Shown here in pieces: positions 14,943 through 23,799 of a DNA stretch of 44,704 nucleotides. Position 1 is the stretch's first letter. Every line of letters begins with the position of its first letter. Both the position numbers and the translations under genes were made by a program. The DNA comes from Oscillospiraceae bacterium (GTDB lineage Bacteria; Bacillota; Clostridia; Oscillospirales; Oscillospiraceae), in assembly GCA_017542425.1 (NCBI GenBank), contig JAFXXH010000074.1, forward strand, positions 1-44,704. Direction: 5' to 3'. A model generated the notes under the pieces. That model saw only the letters and a program-made list of their open reading frames with translations, had not been told where the DNA came from and did not search any database.

Positions 14943-15332
14943 GGCAAGCCCCCCGGCTGTTTTGGGTGCGGCAAGCGAAGAGAACGCGGATACCGGTTCA
15001 GGTGCAGATGAACGATAAGGCTGCACACGGTCCGAAAGGACAAAAACGGTCTGGCTCACCCCACGAGCCATTTGTGCTTTGGACGTTCAGGGCCTCCGGC
15101 GTCGCCCGCCCGTCAGCCCGCCCGCCCCGCTGTTTCGCCCGATCGCCCGCCCGTTCTTTCACTCTCACGTCTCCATCCCATGATTTAGCCCCCGCCCCAG
15201 GGCGGAGGCGGAAGCATCTTTCCGTCTGCGCCCTCCGTTTCTGTGGCCTTTCCCGGCGGCGGGCGGCGCGGACGGAGCAAATGGTGGAAGCTGCATCGGT
15301 TGCTTGCCGTATCCAAAACAGCCGGATTCCTT
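14943..15332. other. Gene-free stretch of about 390 bases
   Basis: I see no convincing coding frame. It contains several small inverted repeats, for example TGGCTC/GAGCCA around 15052-15070, and pyrimidine-rich patches near 15105-15180. It ends in a strong intrinsic terminator (15333-15365) although the nearest upstream stop is 390 bases away. That leaves room for a long 3' UTR or an unannotated small RNA; no known RNA family was recognised. Confidence 0.4.
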
Positions 15333-15365
15333 CGCCGGACGCGCAGAGCGCGTCCGGCGTTTTTT
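15333..15365 (+). terminator. Strong intrinsic terminator
   Basis: Perfect 12-base arms CGCCGGACGCGC/GCGCGTCCGGCG with a 3-base loop, immediately followed by six T residues. It ends whatever is transcribed from the antiporter operon or from the gene-free stretch before it. Confidence 0.92.
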
Positions 15366-15434
15366 GGTAAAACAGGGCGTGTGCCGAACCGATGTTCCCT
15401 GCGGCTTTTTGCCGCGCAATGCCGCCTGAAACGC

Positions 15435-15463
15435 TTTACATCAGGTGAAAAAGGGCGTATGCT
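15435..15463 (+). promoter_or_regulatory. Promoter of the macro-domain gene
   Basis: TTTACA (15435-15440), 17 bases, TATGCT (15458-15463), about 35 bases before the macro-domain start codon. Confidence 0.65.
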
Positions 15464-15497
15464 GTGGTCATCCGATGATGGATCGGGAGGCGACGAA

Positions 15498-16277
15498 ATG
15501 AGCAGGATCGAGATCAAAAAGATCGACATCACCGAACTGAAGACGGACGCCATCGTCAACGCGGCCAACGAGCGGCTGTGGGCGGGGGGCGGCGTCTGCG
15601 GGGCGATCTTCCGGGCGGCGGGCCGCGCACAGCTGGCAGCGGCCTGCGCGCGGATCGGGTACTGCGACACGGGCTCGGCTGTCCTGACGCCGGGTTTCCG
15701 CTTGAAGGCGAAGTACATCCTCCACGCCGTCGGCCCCCGCTGGCGGGACGGCGGGCATGACGAGCCGCAGCTTTTGTACGCGGCCTATCGACGCGCCCTG
15801 GAGCTGGCCGTGCAGCACGGCTGCCGCTCCATCGGCTTCCCGCTGATCTCTGCGGGCATCTTCGGCTACCCGGTGGACCGGGCCTGGGAGGTGGCGCTGC
15901 GGGCCTGCAGAGACTTTCTCGCCGGGGGCGCACAGATCAACGTCGTGTTCGCCGTGCTCAGCGACGAGGTGCTTGCGGTCGGGCGGGGCCTTCTGGACGA
16001 GGCAGCCCCGGCGGGCATCTCGGATGCGGACGAGCGGCTCCGGCGCATCTCAGAGATGGAAGCCCGCCTGAACCGGCTTAGGGCGTGGCTGGAGCAGCCC
16101 GCCGGGGACGTGCGGGAGGACGTCCGGCTGCTGGACGCATATTACCGCAGCCCGCTGTGGTGTGCCGACTTCGAGGCGGACGAGGCGGGCGCGCTGCCCG
16201 CCGACCTTCCCCGTGGGGTGCTGTCCGAGGACGCGGTGTACAACGCGCTGACGGCTTACGAGGAACAGAAGGCCTGA
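15498..16277 (+). CDS. Macro domain protein with C-terminal DUF4298
   Basis: A 259-residue protein. Residues 1 to about 165 are a macro domain (ADP-ribose and derivative binding or hydrolysis): TDAIVNAANERLWAGGGVCG is the adenosine-loop signature and SAGIFGYPVDRA the phosphate-binding loop. Residues of about 180-259 match DUF4298 (LNRLRAWLEQPAGD, LLDAYYRSPLWCADFEADEA, LPRGVLSEDAVYNAL), a small domain common in Firmicutes. I chose ATG 15498 because GGGAGG lies eight bases upstream and the macro fold begins there; the frame stays open upstream without homology. It has its own promoter. It may hydrolyse ADP-ribose esters or O-acetyl-ADP-ribose; no ADP-ribosyltransferase partner is seen. Confidence 0.9.
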   Translation: MSRIEIKKIDITELKTDAIVNAANERLWAGGGVCGAIFRAAGRAQLAAACARIGYCDTGSAVLTPGFRLKAKYILHAVGPRWRDGGHDEPQLLYAAYRRALELAVQHGCRSIGFPLISAGIFGYPVDRAWEVALRACRDFLAGGAQINVVFAVLSDEVLAVGRGLLDEAAPAGISDADERLRRISEMEARLNRLRAWLEQPAGDVREDVRLLDAYYRSPLWCADFEADEAGALPADLPRGVLSEDAVYNALTAYEEQKA

Positions 16278-16398
16278 GGCTCGACCGGAGCGGGCGCGCC
16301 TGCTTATGCGATGCGGATGCTGCGATCCGGCGTTCCGGGCCGCCGTCTGCCCTGCAGATATGCCGCTTCCGTCCGTGGTCTGCGCCCCGCCCAAACCC

Positions 16399-16427
16399 TT
16401 GCATTCTCTTTCACACGATGCTAAACT
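16399..16427 (+). promoter_or_regulatory. Promoter of the large secreted-protein gene
   Basis: TTGCAT (16399-16404), 17 bases, TAAACT (16422-16427), about 60 bases before the start codon. Confidence 0.6.
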
Positions 16428-16486
16428 GTATCCAGAACCCCGCAAACACAGCGCAACGCCCCAAAATCTGACAGGAGGTGCTTTCC

Positions 16487-19063
16487 ATGAAAAAACGATT
16501 GTACGGCCTGGCGCTGGTCCTGGTCCTGGCAGCGCTGCTGCTCCCCGGCGCGGTCCGGGCGGAGGGGGGCCTTTGCCTGGAAGTCCGCAGCGAGGCGGAG
16601 CTGCAAAGCGCCCTGAACCGCAGCGAACCGGTGGCGGAGATCCATGTGGTGGACAGCTTTTCCATCGCATCGGACTGCTCCGTGCTGCTGGACCCGGCGC
16701 ATTTCGACAACTACCGGAACGTGGCCCTCACGGTGGAGGAGGGCATGACCCTGACCATAGAGGCCGGGGGCGTCCTGGGCGTGGCCTGGTACAGCTTTGA
16801 AGGGGACTGGAACGACGGCCCCGACGCTCATGTGTTCAACGACGGCACGGTGATCGTGGCCGAGGGCGGCTGCACCGAGGGCGATTTTTCGCAAAACAAC
16901 GGCCTCCTGTGGGTCCAGTCCGGCGGCGAGGCGGTCTGCGTGGGCGAAAATCGCGGTACCGTGACGGTGGAGTCCGGCGGGGCCTACCGCACGACCCAGG
17001 GCGGCGACGCGAAGAACTATGGCAGGGTGGAGATCCGGCAGGGCGCGGTGCTGGAGAGCCGCATGGGGTCCACCTTTTTCAACGTCCCCGGCGGCGAACT
17101 GGTCCTGGACGGGGACTTCCTCTGCGGCTGCGTGGGCGAGACCATGTGGTTTGAAAACCAGGGCGTTGTCCGCAGCAGCGCCGACGAAAACGAGGACGGC
17201 AGCGGCTGGGTCTACGTCTACCAGGCCGCCCCGGACTTTATGCCCTCCGACCTGGACGCCATGCGCGAGAACATGCTGCGCGCCCTGGGCATCACGGACG
17301 AGTCCTTCCCCTTCCGCGTCTTTGCGCTGTACGAGGTCGGCGACGAAAGCGAGCTGGCAACGCTGCTCTGCGACGACGAGGCCGACGCCCGGACGGCGGC
17401 CCGGATCACCGGCAAGCTGGAGCTGACCGCGCCGCTGCGCAGCATGGGCGTGGTGCTGCTGGACGACAGAGAGAGCAGCCTGACCGTGGCCTCCGGCGCT
17501 TCCCTGATCTGCGCCCTGCGCAACCAGGGCGGCGTGCGCGTGGAGCCGGGGGCGAAACTCGGCACCACCATGGGCGGGCCCTACGCCCTCGTGAACGCCG
17601 GGACCCTGGAGGTGGCGGCGGGGGCGGAGCTTTGGAGCCAATATGGCGGCTCCGTGGTGAACACCCAGAGCGGCACGCTGAGCCTGGACGGCTGCTTCTA
17701 CTGCGGCGGTTTTTTCGACCCCTGGTTCGGCAACGCGGGCACGGTCCGGGGCAGCGGCTGGGCGGCCCTGCGGATGTTCAGCGGCCTGGAGCACATGGTC
17801 ACGAGCTGCCGGGCGCTGGAGCTGGCGCTGGGAGACGCCCCGATCCCGGTCTACGCCCAGGCCACCACGGCGGAGGACTTCTGCGCGCTGGCAGCGCTGG
17901 AGGGAGTGCCCGGTATCTACGTCTCCGGGCAGACGGAGCTGGACCCGGGGGAGGAATATGAACACCGCGTCCGCCTGGACGGGGCCGTGGCGCTGACGAA
18001 AGCCCTCTGGATCGGCGACGGCATGGACCTGGTGCCGGACCCCGGCGCGACCCTGCGCTTGCCGGGCTATGCAGAGGATGAAAGCGGCCACGGGAATCTG
18101 GTCTTCGGGCGCACGGGCCGCATCCTGGCGGAGCCGGGAGACGGCGGGACCCTGATTCTGGGCGGGGTGAAGCTGCTCAGCGGCAGCGATGAGTCGGCGG
18201 TCTGTCGGCCCACGGAGCGCGTCGCCTGGCTCAGCGCTCCCTCCTATTACCCGGACGCGGACTACCCCGCCGGGCCGGAGTGGCTCTACGTCTGCGACGG
18301 CGGCGCGGCGGAGCTGGGCGGCAGTTTCCCCACGGACGAGGCGGGGCAGTATTACCCCAACCTGATTTTGGGCGAGGGTAGCGCCGCCACGGTCACCGCC
18401 CCCCTGGAGCTGGGCTATCTGGAGGTCCGCAGCGCCCTGGACATCGCCCCCGGCGCCGGCGTGAAGACCTGGGACGTGTTCTACTTCAACGCCAGCTCTG
18501 TCACAGGCGGGGAGATCGAGGTAGAACATGAATCCCGCTACCAGTGCCTCCTGGTGCCGGACCCGGACGACCCGGCGCAGTCGGTCCCCTTCCCGGTCGT
18601 CCGGGAAGGCCGGATCTATCTGGAGGACAACGGGGTGGAGCCTTACCCCACATCGGAGCAAGGCCCCTTCCTGGGCTGGCAGATCACGTCCGGCTGGAGC
18701 GAGATCGGCCCGGAGGCCCTGGCGGCTTACACGGTCCAGACGGACGAGGAAGGGCGGCACTATGTGGACGAGCCCCGGGATTTCCCCATCATCGTGACGG
18801 CCCGATACGGGGGCGTCAGCCTGGACCGGGAGGCCGGGGAGCTGCGTTACGCCCTGTCCCTGCCGGAGACGGCGGAGGAGATGGTGCAGGTCCTGGCGGC
18901 CTGGTATGACGCGTCCGGCCGTCTGCTGGACCTGACGCTGGAGGAAGTCCCGGCGGACGATCTGAGAGGCAGCCTTCCCATGAAAGCGGGCGCGGCCTCC
19001 TGCGGCCTCTTCCTGGCCGACAGCGCCTGGACCCCCCTCTGCGAGGGCTGGCACCTGAGTTGA
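16487..19063 (+). CDS. Large exported protein of unknown function, beta-solenoid-like
   Basis: An 858-residue protein with a clear Sec signal peptide (MKKRLYGLALVLVLAALLL, then PGAVRAEG; cleavage likely after VRA). The ATG at 16487 sits six bases after AGGAGGTG. The mature part has many short strand-turn units rich in Gly, Val, Glu and Asn (for example NRGTVTVESGG and GRVEIRQGAVLES). A two-fold internal similarity is visible: blocks with FFNVPGGELVLDGDFLCG and VVNTQSGTLSLDGCFYCG occur about 200 residues apart. This suggests a right-handed beta-helix. No anchor, catalytic motif or named domain is recognised. Third-position G/C bias matches the host genes. It could be a cell-surface or secreted adhesin or polysaccharide-binding protein (inference). 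Confidence 0.8.
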   Translation: MKKRLYGLALVLVLAALLLPGAVRAEGGLCLEVRSEAELQSALNRSEPVAEIHVVDSFSIASDCSVLLDPAHFDNYRNVALTVEEGMTLTIEAGGVLGVAWYSFEGDWNDGPDAHVFNDGTVIVAEGGCTEGDFSQNNGLLWVQSGGEAVCVGENRGTVTVESGGAYRTTQGGDAKNYGRVEIRQGAVLESRMGSTFFNVPGGELVLDGDFLCGCVGETMWFENQGVVRSSADENEDGSGWVYVYQAAPDFMPSDLDAMRENMLRALGITDESFPFRVFALYEVGDESELATLLCDDEADARTAARITGKLELTAPLRSMGVVLLDDRESSLTVASGASLICALRNQGGVRVEPGAKLGTTMGGPYALVNAGTLEVAAGAELWSQYGGSVVNTQSGTLSLDGCFYCGGFFDPWFGNAGTVRGSGWAALRMFSGLEHMVTSCRALELALGDAPIPVYAQATTAEDFCALAALEGVPGIYVSGQTELDPGEEYEHRVRLDGAVALTKALWIGDGMDLVPDPGATLRLPGYAEDESGHGNLVFGRTGRILAEPGDGGTLILGGVKLLSGSDESAVCRPTERVAWLSAPSYYPDADYPAGPEWLYVCDGGAAELGGSFPTDEAGQYYPNLILGEGSAATVTAPLELGYLEVRSALDIAPGAGVKTWDVFYFNASSVTGGEIEVEHESRYQCLLVPDPDDPAQSVPFPVVREGRIYLEDNGVEPYPTSEQGPFLGWQITSGWSEIGPEALAAYTVQTDEEGRHYVDEPRDFPIIVTARYGGVSLDREAGELRYALSLPETAEEMVQVLAAWYDASGRLLDLTLEEVPADDLRGSLPMKAGAASCGLFLADSAWTPLCEGWHLS

Positions 19064-19093
19064 ACCGGGCAAAACAGCACAAGGAACCCCCAT

Positions 19094-19121
19094 GGCCGGG
19101 CGCGCAATGCCGCGCCCGGCC
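19094..19121 (+). terminator. GC-rich hairpin, possible terminator
   Basis: Perfect 11-base arms GGCCGGGCGCG/CGCGCCCGGCC with a 6-base loop, 30 bases after the secreted-protein stop. Only a CTTT stretch follows, so intrinsic termination is uncertain. Confidence 0.5.
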
Positions 19122-19155
19122 CTTTCCACGCGCATTTTTGCACCGAAAAAGCATA

Positions 19156-19184
19156 TTGCCAAAACCGGAACAGCAGGGTATAAT
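19156..19184 (+). promoter_or_regulatory. Promoter upstream of the rRNA methyltransferase gene
   Basis: TTGCCA (19156-19161), 17 bases, TATAAT (19179-19184). It implies a GC-rich leader of about 155 bases before ATG 19348. Confidence 0.75.
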
Positions 19185-19347
19185 ACCTGCTATGAGTGCG
19201 CGCCGGGGCCCCAGGCGCCGCCGCCGCTCGGTCCGATACATTATATATTATTGCGTGCGCGCCGCGCCGCATGGGTCCGGGAAGCGCGTTTCCCGCATCG
19301 GGTGGAGGGGCTGCATATTCTCCGGGCGGCGCGCCGGAACGGAACAC

Positions 19348-20100
19348 ATGGAACGACTGACGAGCAGGAAAAACGAGACGGTCCGCCGTCTGCGCCGCCT
19401 GGGCGCGGAGAAGGGCTTCCGGCGGCAGGAGGGGGAATACCTCTGCGACGGGCGGAAGCTGCTGCGGGAGGCGCTGCTGCACGGGGCCGCCCTGGGCACG
19501 GTACTCTGGGCCACGGAGCCGGAGCCGGGACTGCGGGCGGCGGCCCAGTACGCGGTGCCCCAGGAGATTTTGGACTATGTGTCCCCGATGAAGCACCCGG
19601 CGGAAGTCCTGTTCACGGTGAAGCTTCCCGCCTGGCCGGAGGCCGCGCCGGGGCGGACGCTGGTGCTGGAGACCGTGCAGGACCCGGGCAACCTGGGCAC
19701 CATTCTCCGCACGGCCAACGCCCTGGGGCTGGATCAGGTGATCCTCACCGGGGACTGCGCCGACCCCTACCAGCCCAAGTGCGTCCGGGCCGCCATGGGC
19801 GCGCTGTTCCGCCAGCCCATGCTGGAGCTGGAGCGGGGGGAACTGCAAGCATATCTGCAAGCCCAGGGGCTGCGGCTCTACGGCGCGGCCCTGGCTCCGG
19901 CGGCGCAGGACATCCGGCGCCTGGATTTACAAAACTGCGCCGTGGCCATCGGCAGCGAGGGCCGGGGCCTCAGCCGGGAGCTGCTGGCCCTCTGCGACGG
20001 GGAGCTCATCATCCCCATGCGCCCGGGCTGCGAGTCGCTGAACGCGGCGGTGGCGGCGGCCATCGTCATGTGGGAGCTGCAACGGGACCGGCTCGGTTGA
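19348..20100 (+). CDS. SpoU/TrmH-family RNA 2'-O-methyltransferase
   Basis: A 250-residue SPOUT (trefoil-knot) methyltransferase that methylates a ribose 2'-OH in rRNA or tRNA with S-adenosylmethionine. An N-terminal substrate-binding domain (about 1-95, with RRQEGEYLCDGRKLLREAL) precedes the catalytic knot: motif 1 VQDPGNLGTILRTANALG, motif 2 AIGSEGRGLS, motif 3 IPMRPGCESLNAAVAAAIV. I start at ATG 19348, where the family homology begins (MERLTSRKNE). The open frame extends upstream to ATG 19192 through low-complexity Arg-rich sequence that does not look coding. The exact target nucleotide cannot be told; an RlmB-like role is plausible. Confidence 0.9.
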   Translation: MERLTSRKNETVRRLRRLGAEKGFRRQEGEYLCDGRKLLREALLHGAALGTVLWATEPEPGLRAAAQYAVPQEILDYVSPMKHPAEVLFTVKLPAWPEAAPGRTLVLETVQDPGNLGTILRTANALGLDQVILTGDCADPYQPKCVRAAMGALFRQPMLELERGELQAYLQAQGLRLYGAALAPAAQDIRRLDLQNCAVAIGSEGRGLSRELLALCDGELIIPMRPGCESLNAAVAAAIVMWELQRDRLG

Positions 20101-20151
20101 CGGCTGGGCGCGCCGGGGCGGGCGTAATTCAAACACAAGGGGAGGGATCGC

Positions 20152-21414
20152 ATGGCGGAGCTGGACTACTGGATCTGGTTTTCCGCGCTCCGTCTGCGCC
20201 CGGCGGCCCGACGGCTGCTGCTGGAGCGCTTCGGCGGGGCCAGGGAACTGTTTCAGGCGACGCAGGGCAAAGTGTCCGCCCTGCCTGGCCTGAGCGAGCG
20301 GGAGCGGAAGGCGCTGGAGCGGCGGGAGCTGGACCAGGCCGCGCAGATCATCGAACGCTGCACCGAGGAAGGGGTGGACATCCTCACCCTCCGGGACCCG
20401 GCCTACCCGGAGCGCCTGGCCGCCATCCCCGACGCCCCGCCGGTGCTCTATCTCAGGGGGCGTCTCCCGGCGGTGGACCTGGAGCCGCTGATCGCCGTGG
20501 TGGGCACGCGCAGCTGCACCCCCTACGGGGAGAAAATGGCGGCGAAACTCTCCTACGGCATCGCCTCCGCCGGTGGGATCGTGGTCACGGGCCTGGCCGC
20601 CGGGGTGGACGCCGTGGCCGCCCACGCCGCGCTGCGGGCCGGGGGCCGGGTGGTGGGCGTGCTGGGCTGCCCCATCAACCAGGTGTACCCCAGGCAGCAC
20701 GCGGCGCTGTACGCGGACGTGGCCGCCGCCGGGGCGCTGCTCAGCGAATATCCCCCGGACGCGGTCTGCGGCGCGGACTGTTTCCCGGCGCGCAACCGCA
20801 TCATGGCGGGGCTGAGCCTGGGCGTGCTGGTGGTGGAGGCCCCGGCGCGCAGCGGCGCTTTGATCACCGCCCACCGGGCGCTGGACTACGGCAGGGACGT
20901 GTTCGCCGTGCCCGGCAACGCCGACGCCTACGCCAGCCGGGGCTGTCTCCGGCTGCTGAAAGAGGGGGCCGCCCTGGCCGAGGAGGCCTGGGACGTGCTG
21001 GCGGACTATGCGCCGCGCTTTCCGGGCAAGCTGGACCGGAAGGAGGCCCAGCGCTCCGCCCCGGAACAGCCGGACCGGGAGCCGGAAGCCCCGGCGGAGC
21101 CAAAGCCGGGGGAGGACCCGGTCTGGAACGAGCGGACGGTCTTCCGCCTCCGCCAGCGCACGAAGCGCCGCAAGGCGCTGGACGAGGCGGCCCAGGCGGC
21201 CAAGCTGGAGGAACTGACCGCCGCGCAACTGGCCATCGTGGCCGTGATGGAGCGGGAGCGGATGCACATTGACGACATCGTGGACCTGAGCGCCCTGCCC
21301 GCCGCCACCGTGGCCAGCGAGCTGACCATGCTCCAGATCAAAGGCTGTGTCACGCAGCATCCGGGCAAGCGCTTTTCACTGAACATCACGCGGCCAGGCG
21401 GCCCGTCGCAATAA
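20152..21414 (+). CDS. dprA: DNA processing protein DprA/Smf
   Basis: DprA loads RecA on incoming single-stranded DNA during transformation. The 420-residue protein has an N-terminal SAM/HhH-like domain (about 1-75), the Rossmann-type core with VVGTRSCTPYGEKMA and the TGLAAGVDAVAAHAAL loop, then NRIMAGLSLGVLVVEA. A Pro/Glu-rich linker (about 300-330) leads to a C-terminal winged-helix domain (about 365-415). GGGGAGGG precedes the ATG. topA follows after 29 bases, the standard dprA-topA-trmFO order of Firmicutes. No competence machinery is in this window, so a transformation role is inferred from the family only. Confidence 0.95.
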   Translation: MAELDYWIWFSALRLRPAARRLLLERFGGARELFQATQGKVSALPGLSERERKALERRELDQAAQIIERCTEEGVDILTLRDPAYPERLAAIPDAPPVLYLRGRLPAVDLEPLIAVVGTRSCTPYGEKMAAKLSYGIASAGGIVVTGLAAGVDAVAAHAALRAGGRVVGVLGCPINQVYPRQHAALYADVAAAGALLSEYPPDAVCGADCFPARNRIMAGLSLGVLVVEAPARSGALITAHRALDYGRDVFAVPGNADAYASRGCLRLLKEGAALAEEAWDVLADYAPRFPGKLDRKEAQRSAPEQPDREPEAPAEPKPGEDPVWNERTVFRLRQRTKRRKALDEAAQAAKLEELTAAQLAIVAVMERERMHIDDIVDLSALPAATVASELTMLQIKGCVTQHPGKRFSLNITRPGGPSQ

Positions 21415-21443
21415 ATCGTAGTGAGGAAAGGATCAGGGCGAAC

Positions 21444-23777
21444 ATGGCAAAAGCAAAGACCGAGCTGGTGATCGTGGAGTCACCGGCCAAGGCCAAGACC
21501 ATTGAAAAATATCTGGGCGGCAGCTACCGGGTCGTGGCCAGCATGGGCCACCTGCGGGACCTGCCGCGCAGCCGCATCGGCGTGGACGTGGAACACGACT
21601 TCACGCCGGAATACATCCCCGTCCAGGGGCGGGAGAGCGTCATCGAGGACCTGAAACGCAGCGCGGACCGGGCCGCCACCGTCTATCTGGCCACCGACCC
21701 GGACCGGGAGGGGGAGGCCATCTCCTGGCACCTGAAGGAGCTGCTGGCCATCCCCGACGAAAAGGCCCGGCGCGTCACCTTCAACGAGATCACCCGCCGG
21801 GTGGTGACGGAGAACATTCAGGCCCCCCGGGAGATCGACATGGACCTGGTGAACGCCCAGCAGGCCCGGCGCGTGCTGGACCGGCTGGTGGGCTACAAGC
21901 TCTCCCCCATGCTCTGGCGCAAGCTGGGCCGGCCCCGGCTCAGCGCCGGGCGGGTCCAGTCCGTGGCCACGCGCATCGTCATCGACCGGGAGAACGAGAT
22001 CCGTGCCTTCCAGCCGGAGGAATACTGGCATTTGGATGTGACCCTCCGCCGCCTGGAGGGGGAGGGCAGTCTGCTGGCCCGCTACCACGGCACCACGGAG
22101 AAGAAGACGGAGCTGCACTCCGAGGACGAGGTGAACGCGGTACTCTCTGCGGTGGAGGGCAAGCCCTTCCGCGTGGCGGCGGTGAAGCGCGGGGAGAAGC
22201 AGCGCCAGCCCTCCGCCCCCTTCATCACCTCCACCCTGCAGCAGGAGGCCAGCCGCCGCCTGGGCATGACCCCGGTGCGGACAATGAGCATCGCCCAGCA
22301 GCTCTATGAGGGCGTGGACGTGGACGGCGTGGGCACCGTGGGTCTCATCACCTACATGCGTACCGACTCCCTGCGCATCAGCGACGAGGCGCAGCGCGCT
22401 GCCGGGGCCTACATCCAGGGCCACTACGGCCCGGACTACTACCGGGGCCCCCGGAACTACAAGACCAAGGCCGGGGCCCAGGACGCCCATGAGGCCATCC
22501 GCCCCAGCAGCGTGGACCTGACGCCGGAGGCGGTGAAACAAAACCTGAGCGGGGACCAGTACCGGCTCTACCGCCTGATCTGGGGGCGCTTCATCGCCAG
22601 CCAGATGAGCAACGTGATCTATGACAGCGTGGTGATCGACGCGGAATGCGCCGGGCACGTCTTCCGGGCCAAGCACTCGGAGGTGAAGTTCCCCGGCTAC
22701 ACCGCCGTCTATGAAGAGGGCAAGGACGAGGAGAGCAGCGAGATCCGCCGCCCCCTGCCCAGGCTGAACGAGGGGGAGGCGCTGCACGCGGAGAAGTTCG
22801 ACCGGGAGCAGCGCTTCACCCAGCCCCCCGCCCGCTACACGGAGGCCACCCTGATCCGTGCCCTGGAGGAAAAGGGCATCGGACGGCCCTCCACCTACGC
22901 CCCCACCATCAGCACCATCACCAGCCGGGAGTATGTGGCCAAGGATGGCCGCTATCTCCGTCCCACTCCACTGGGAGAGACCGTCAACCGCCTGATGCTG
23001 GACTATTTTCAGGACATCGTGGATCTGAAGTTCACGGCCCGGATGGAGGACTCCCTGGACGAGATCGAAGCGGGGCGGAAGCAGTGGAAAAGCGTGCTGC
23101 GGGAGTTCTACGGCAGCTTTGACCGGGAGCTGACGGAGGCGGAAACGGCCCTGGAAGGGGTGCGCATCCGGGTCCCCGACGAGCTGAGCGACGAGGTCTG
23201 CGAGGTCTGCGGCCGCCGGATGGTGGTGAAGAAGGGGCGCTTCGGGCGCTTCCTGGCCTGCCCCGGCTACCCGGACTGCACCTTCACCAAACCCATCGTG
23301 GTGGAGATGCCGGGCCGCTGCCCCCGCTGCGGCAGCCGCATTCTCAAGCGCTCCAGCCGCAAGGGCTACACCTATTACGCCTGTGAAAAGGGGGCCGACT
23401 GCGGCTTCATGACCTGGAACGTGCCGGTGAAGGAGAACTGCCCGTCCTGCGGCAAGACCCTGTTCAAGCTCAGCGGAAAGGGGGCCAAAAAGCCCTTCTG
23501 CGTCAACGAAAACTGCCCGGACTTCCTGCCGGAGGAAAAGCGCGGCTACCGCAAAAAGACCCCCAAGCCCGCCGAGGGCGCGGAAGGCGCGGCCCCCGCC
23601 CCCGAGGCGGCGGCGTCTGCCCCGGCCCCGGAGAAGAAGCCCGCCGCCAAAAAGTCCGCGGCGAAAAAGCCCGCGGCAAAAAAGACGGCGGAGAAGTCCG
23701 CCGCGGAAAAGCCCGCGACGAAAAAGAAGTCCACGGCCGGGCGCAGGAAGACGGCGTCCGCCGCCGAAGAAGCCTGA
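21444..23777 (+). CDS. topA: DNA topoisomerase I (type IA)
   Basis: Relaxes negative supercoils by single-strand passage. In the 777 residues, the Toprim domain opens with LVIVESPAKAKTIEKYLGG and contains ATDPDREGEAISWHL, the Mg-binding acidic motif. The catalytic Tyr is Y304 in LITYMRTDSLRIS. Three C-terminal four-Cys zinc ribbons follow (about residues 588-695: CEVCGRRMVVKKGRFGRFLA, then CPRCGSR and CPSCGKT). The last 60 or so residues are a Lys/Ala/Pro tail of KKPAAKK and KKSAAKK units that resembles histone H1 and probably adds sequence-independent DNA binding. The ribosome site is weak (AGGAAAGG, 14 bases off). Confidence 0.97.
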   Translation: MAKAKTELVIVESPAKAKTIEKYLGGSYRVVASMGHLRDLPRSRIGVDVEHDFTPEYIPVQGRESVIEDLKRSADRAATVYLATDPDREGEAISWHLKELLAIPDEKARRVTFNEITRRVVTENIQAPREIDMDLVNAQQARRVLDRLVGYKLSPMLWRKLGRPRLSAGRVQSVATRIVIDRENEIRAFQPEEYWHLDVTLRRLEGEGSLLARYHGTTEKKTELHSEDEVNAVLSAVEGKPFRVAAVKRGEKQRQPSAPFITSTLQQEASRRLGMTPVRTMSIAQQLYEGVDVDGVGTVGLITYMRTDSLRISDEAQRAAGAYIQGHYGPDYYRGPRNYKTKAGAQDAHEAIRPSSVDLTPEAVKQNLSGDQYRLYRLIWGRFIASQMSNVIYDSVVIDAECAGHVFRAKHSEVKFPGYTAVYEEGKDEESSEIRRPLPRLNEGEALHAEKFDREQRFTQPPARYTEATLIRALEEKGIGRPSTYAPTISTITSREYVAKDGRYLRPTPLGETVNRLMLDYFQDIVDLKFTARMEDSLDEIEAGRKQWKSVLREFYGSFDRELTEAETALEGVRIRVPDELSDEVCEVCGRRMVVKKGRFGRFLACPGYPDCTFTKPIVVEMPGRCPRCGSRILKRSSRKGYTYYACEKGADCGFMTWNVPVKENCPSCGKTLFKLSGKGAKKPFCVNENCPDFLPEEKRGYRKKTPKPAEGAEGAAPAPEAAASAPAPEKKPAAKKSAAKKPAAKKTAEKSAAEKPATKKKSTAGRRKTASAAEEA

Positions 23778-23799
23778 GCCGCCGCAGGGAGGTGCCGAT

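Noticed and set aside
19192-19347. N-terminal extension of the rRNA methyltransferase from ATG 19192
   Set aside because: It would add 52 Arg-rich residues not expected for the family, and 19192 is only about a turn of helix downstream of the promoter -10 box.
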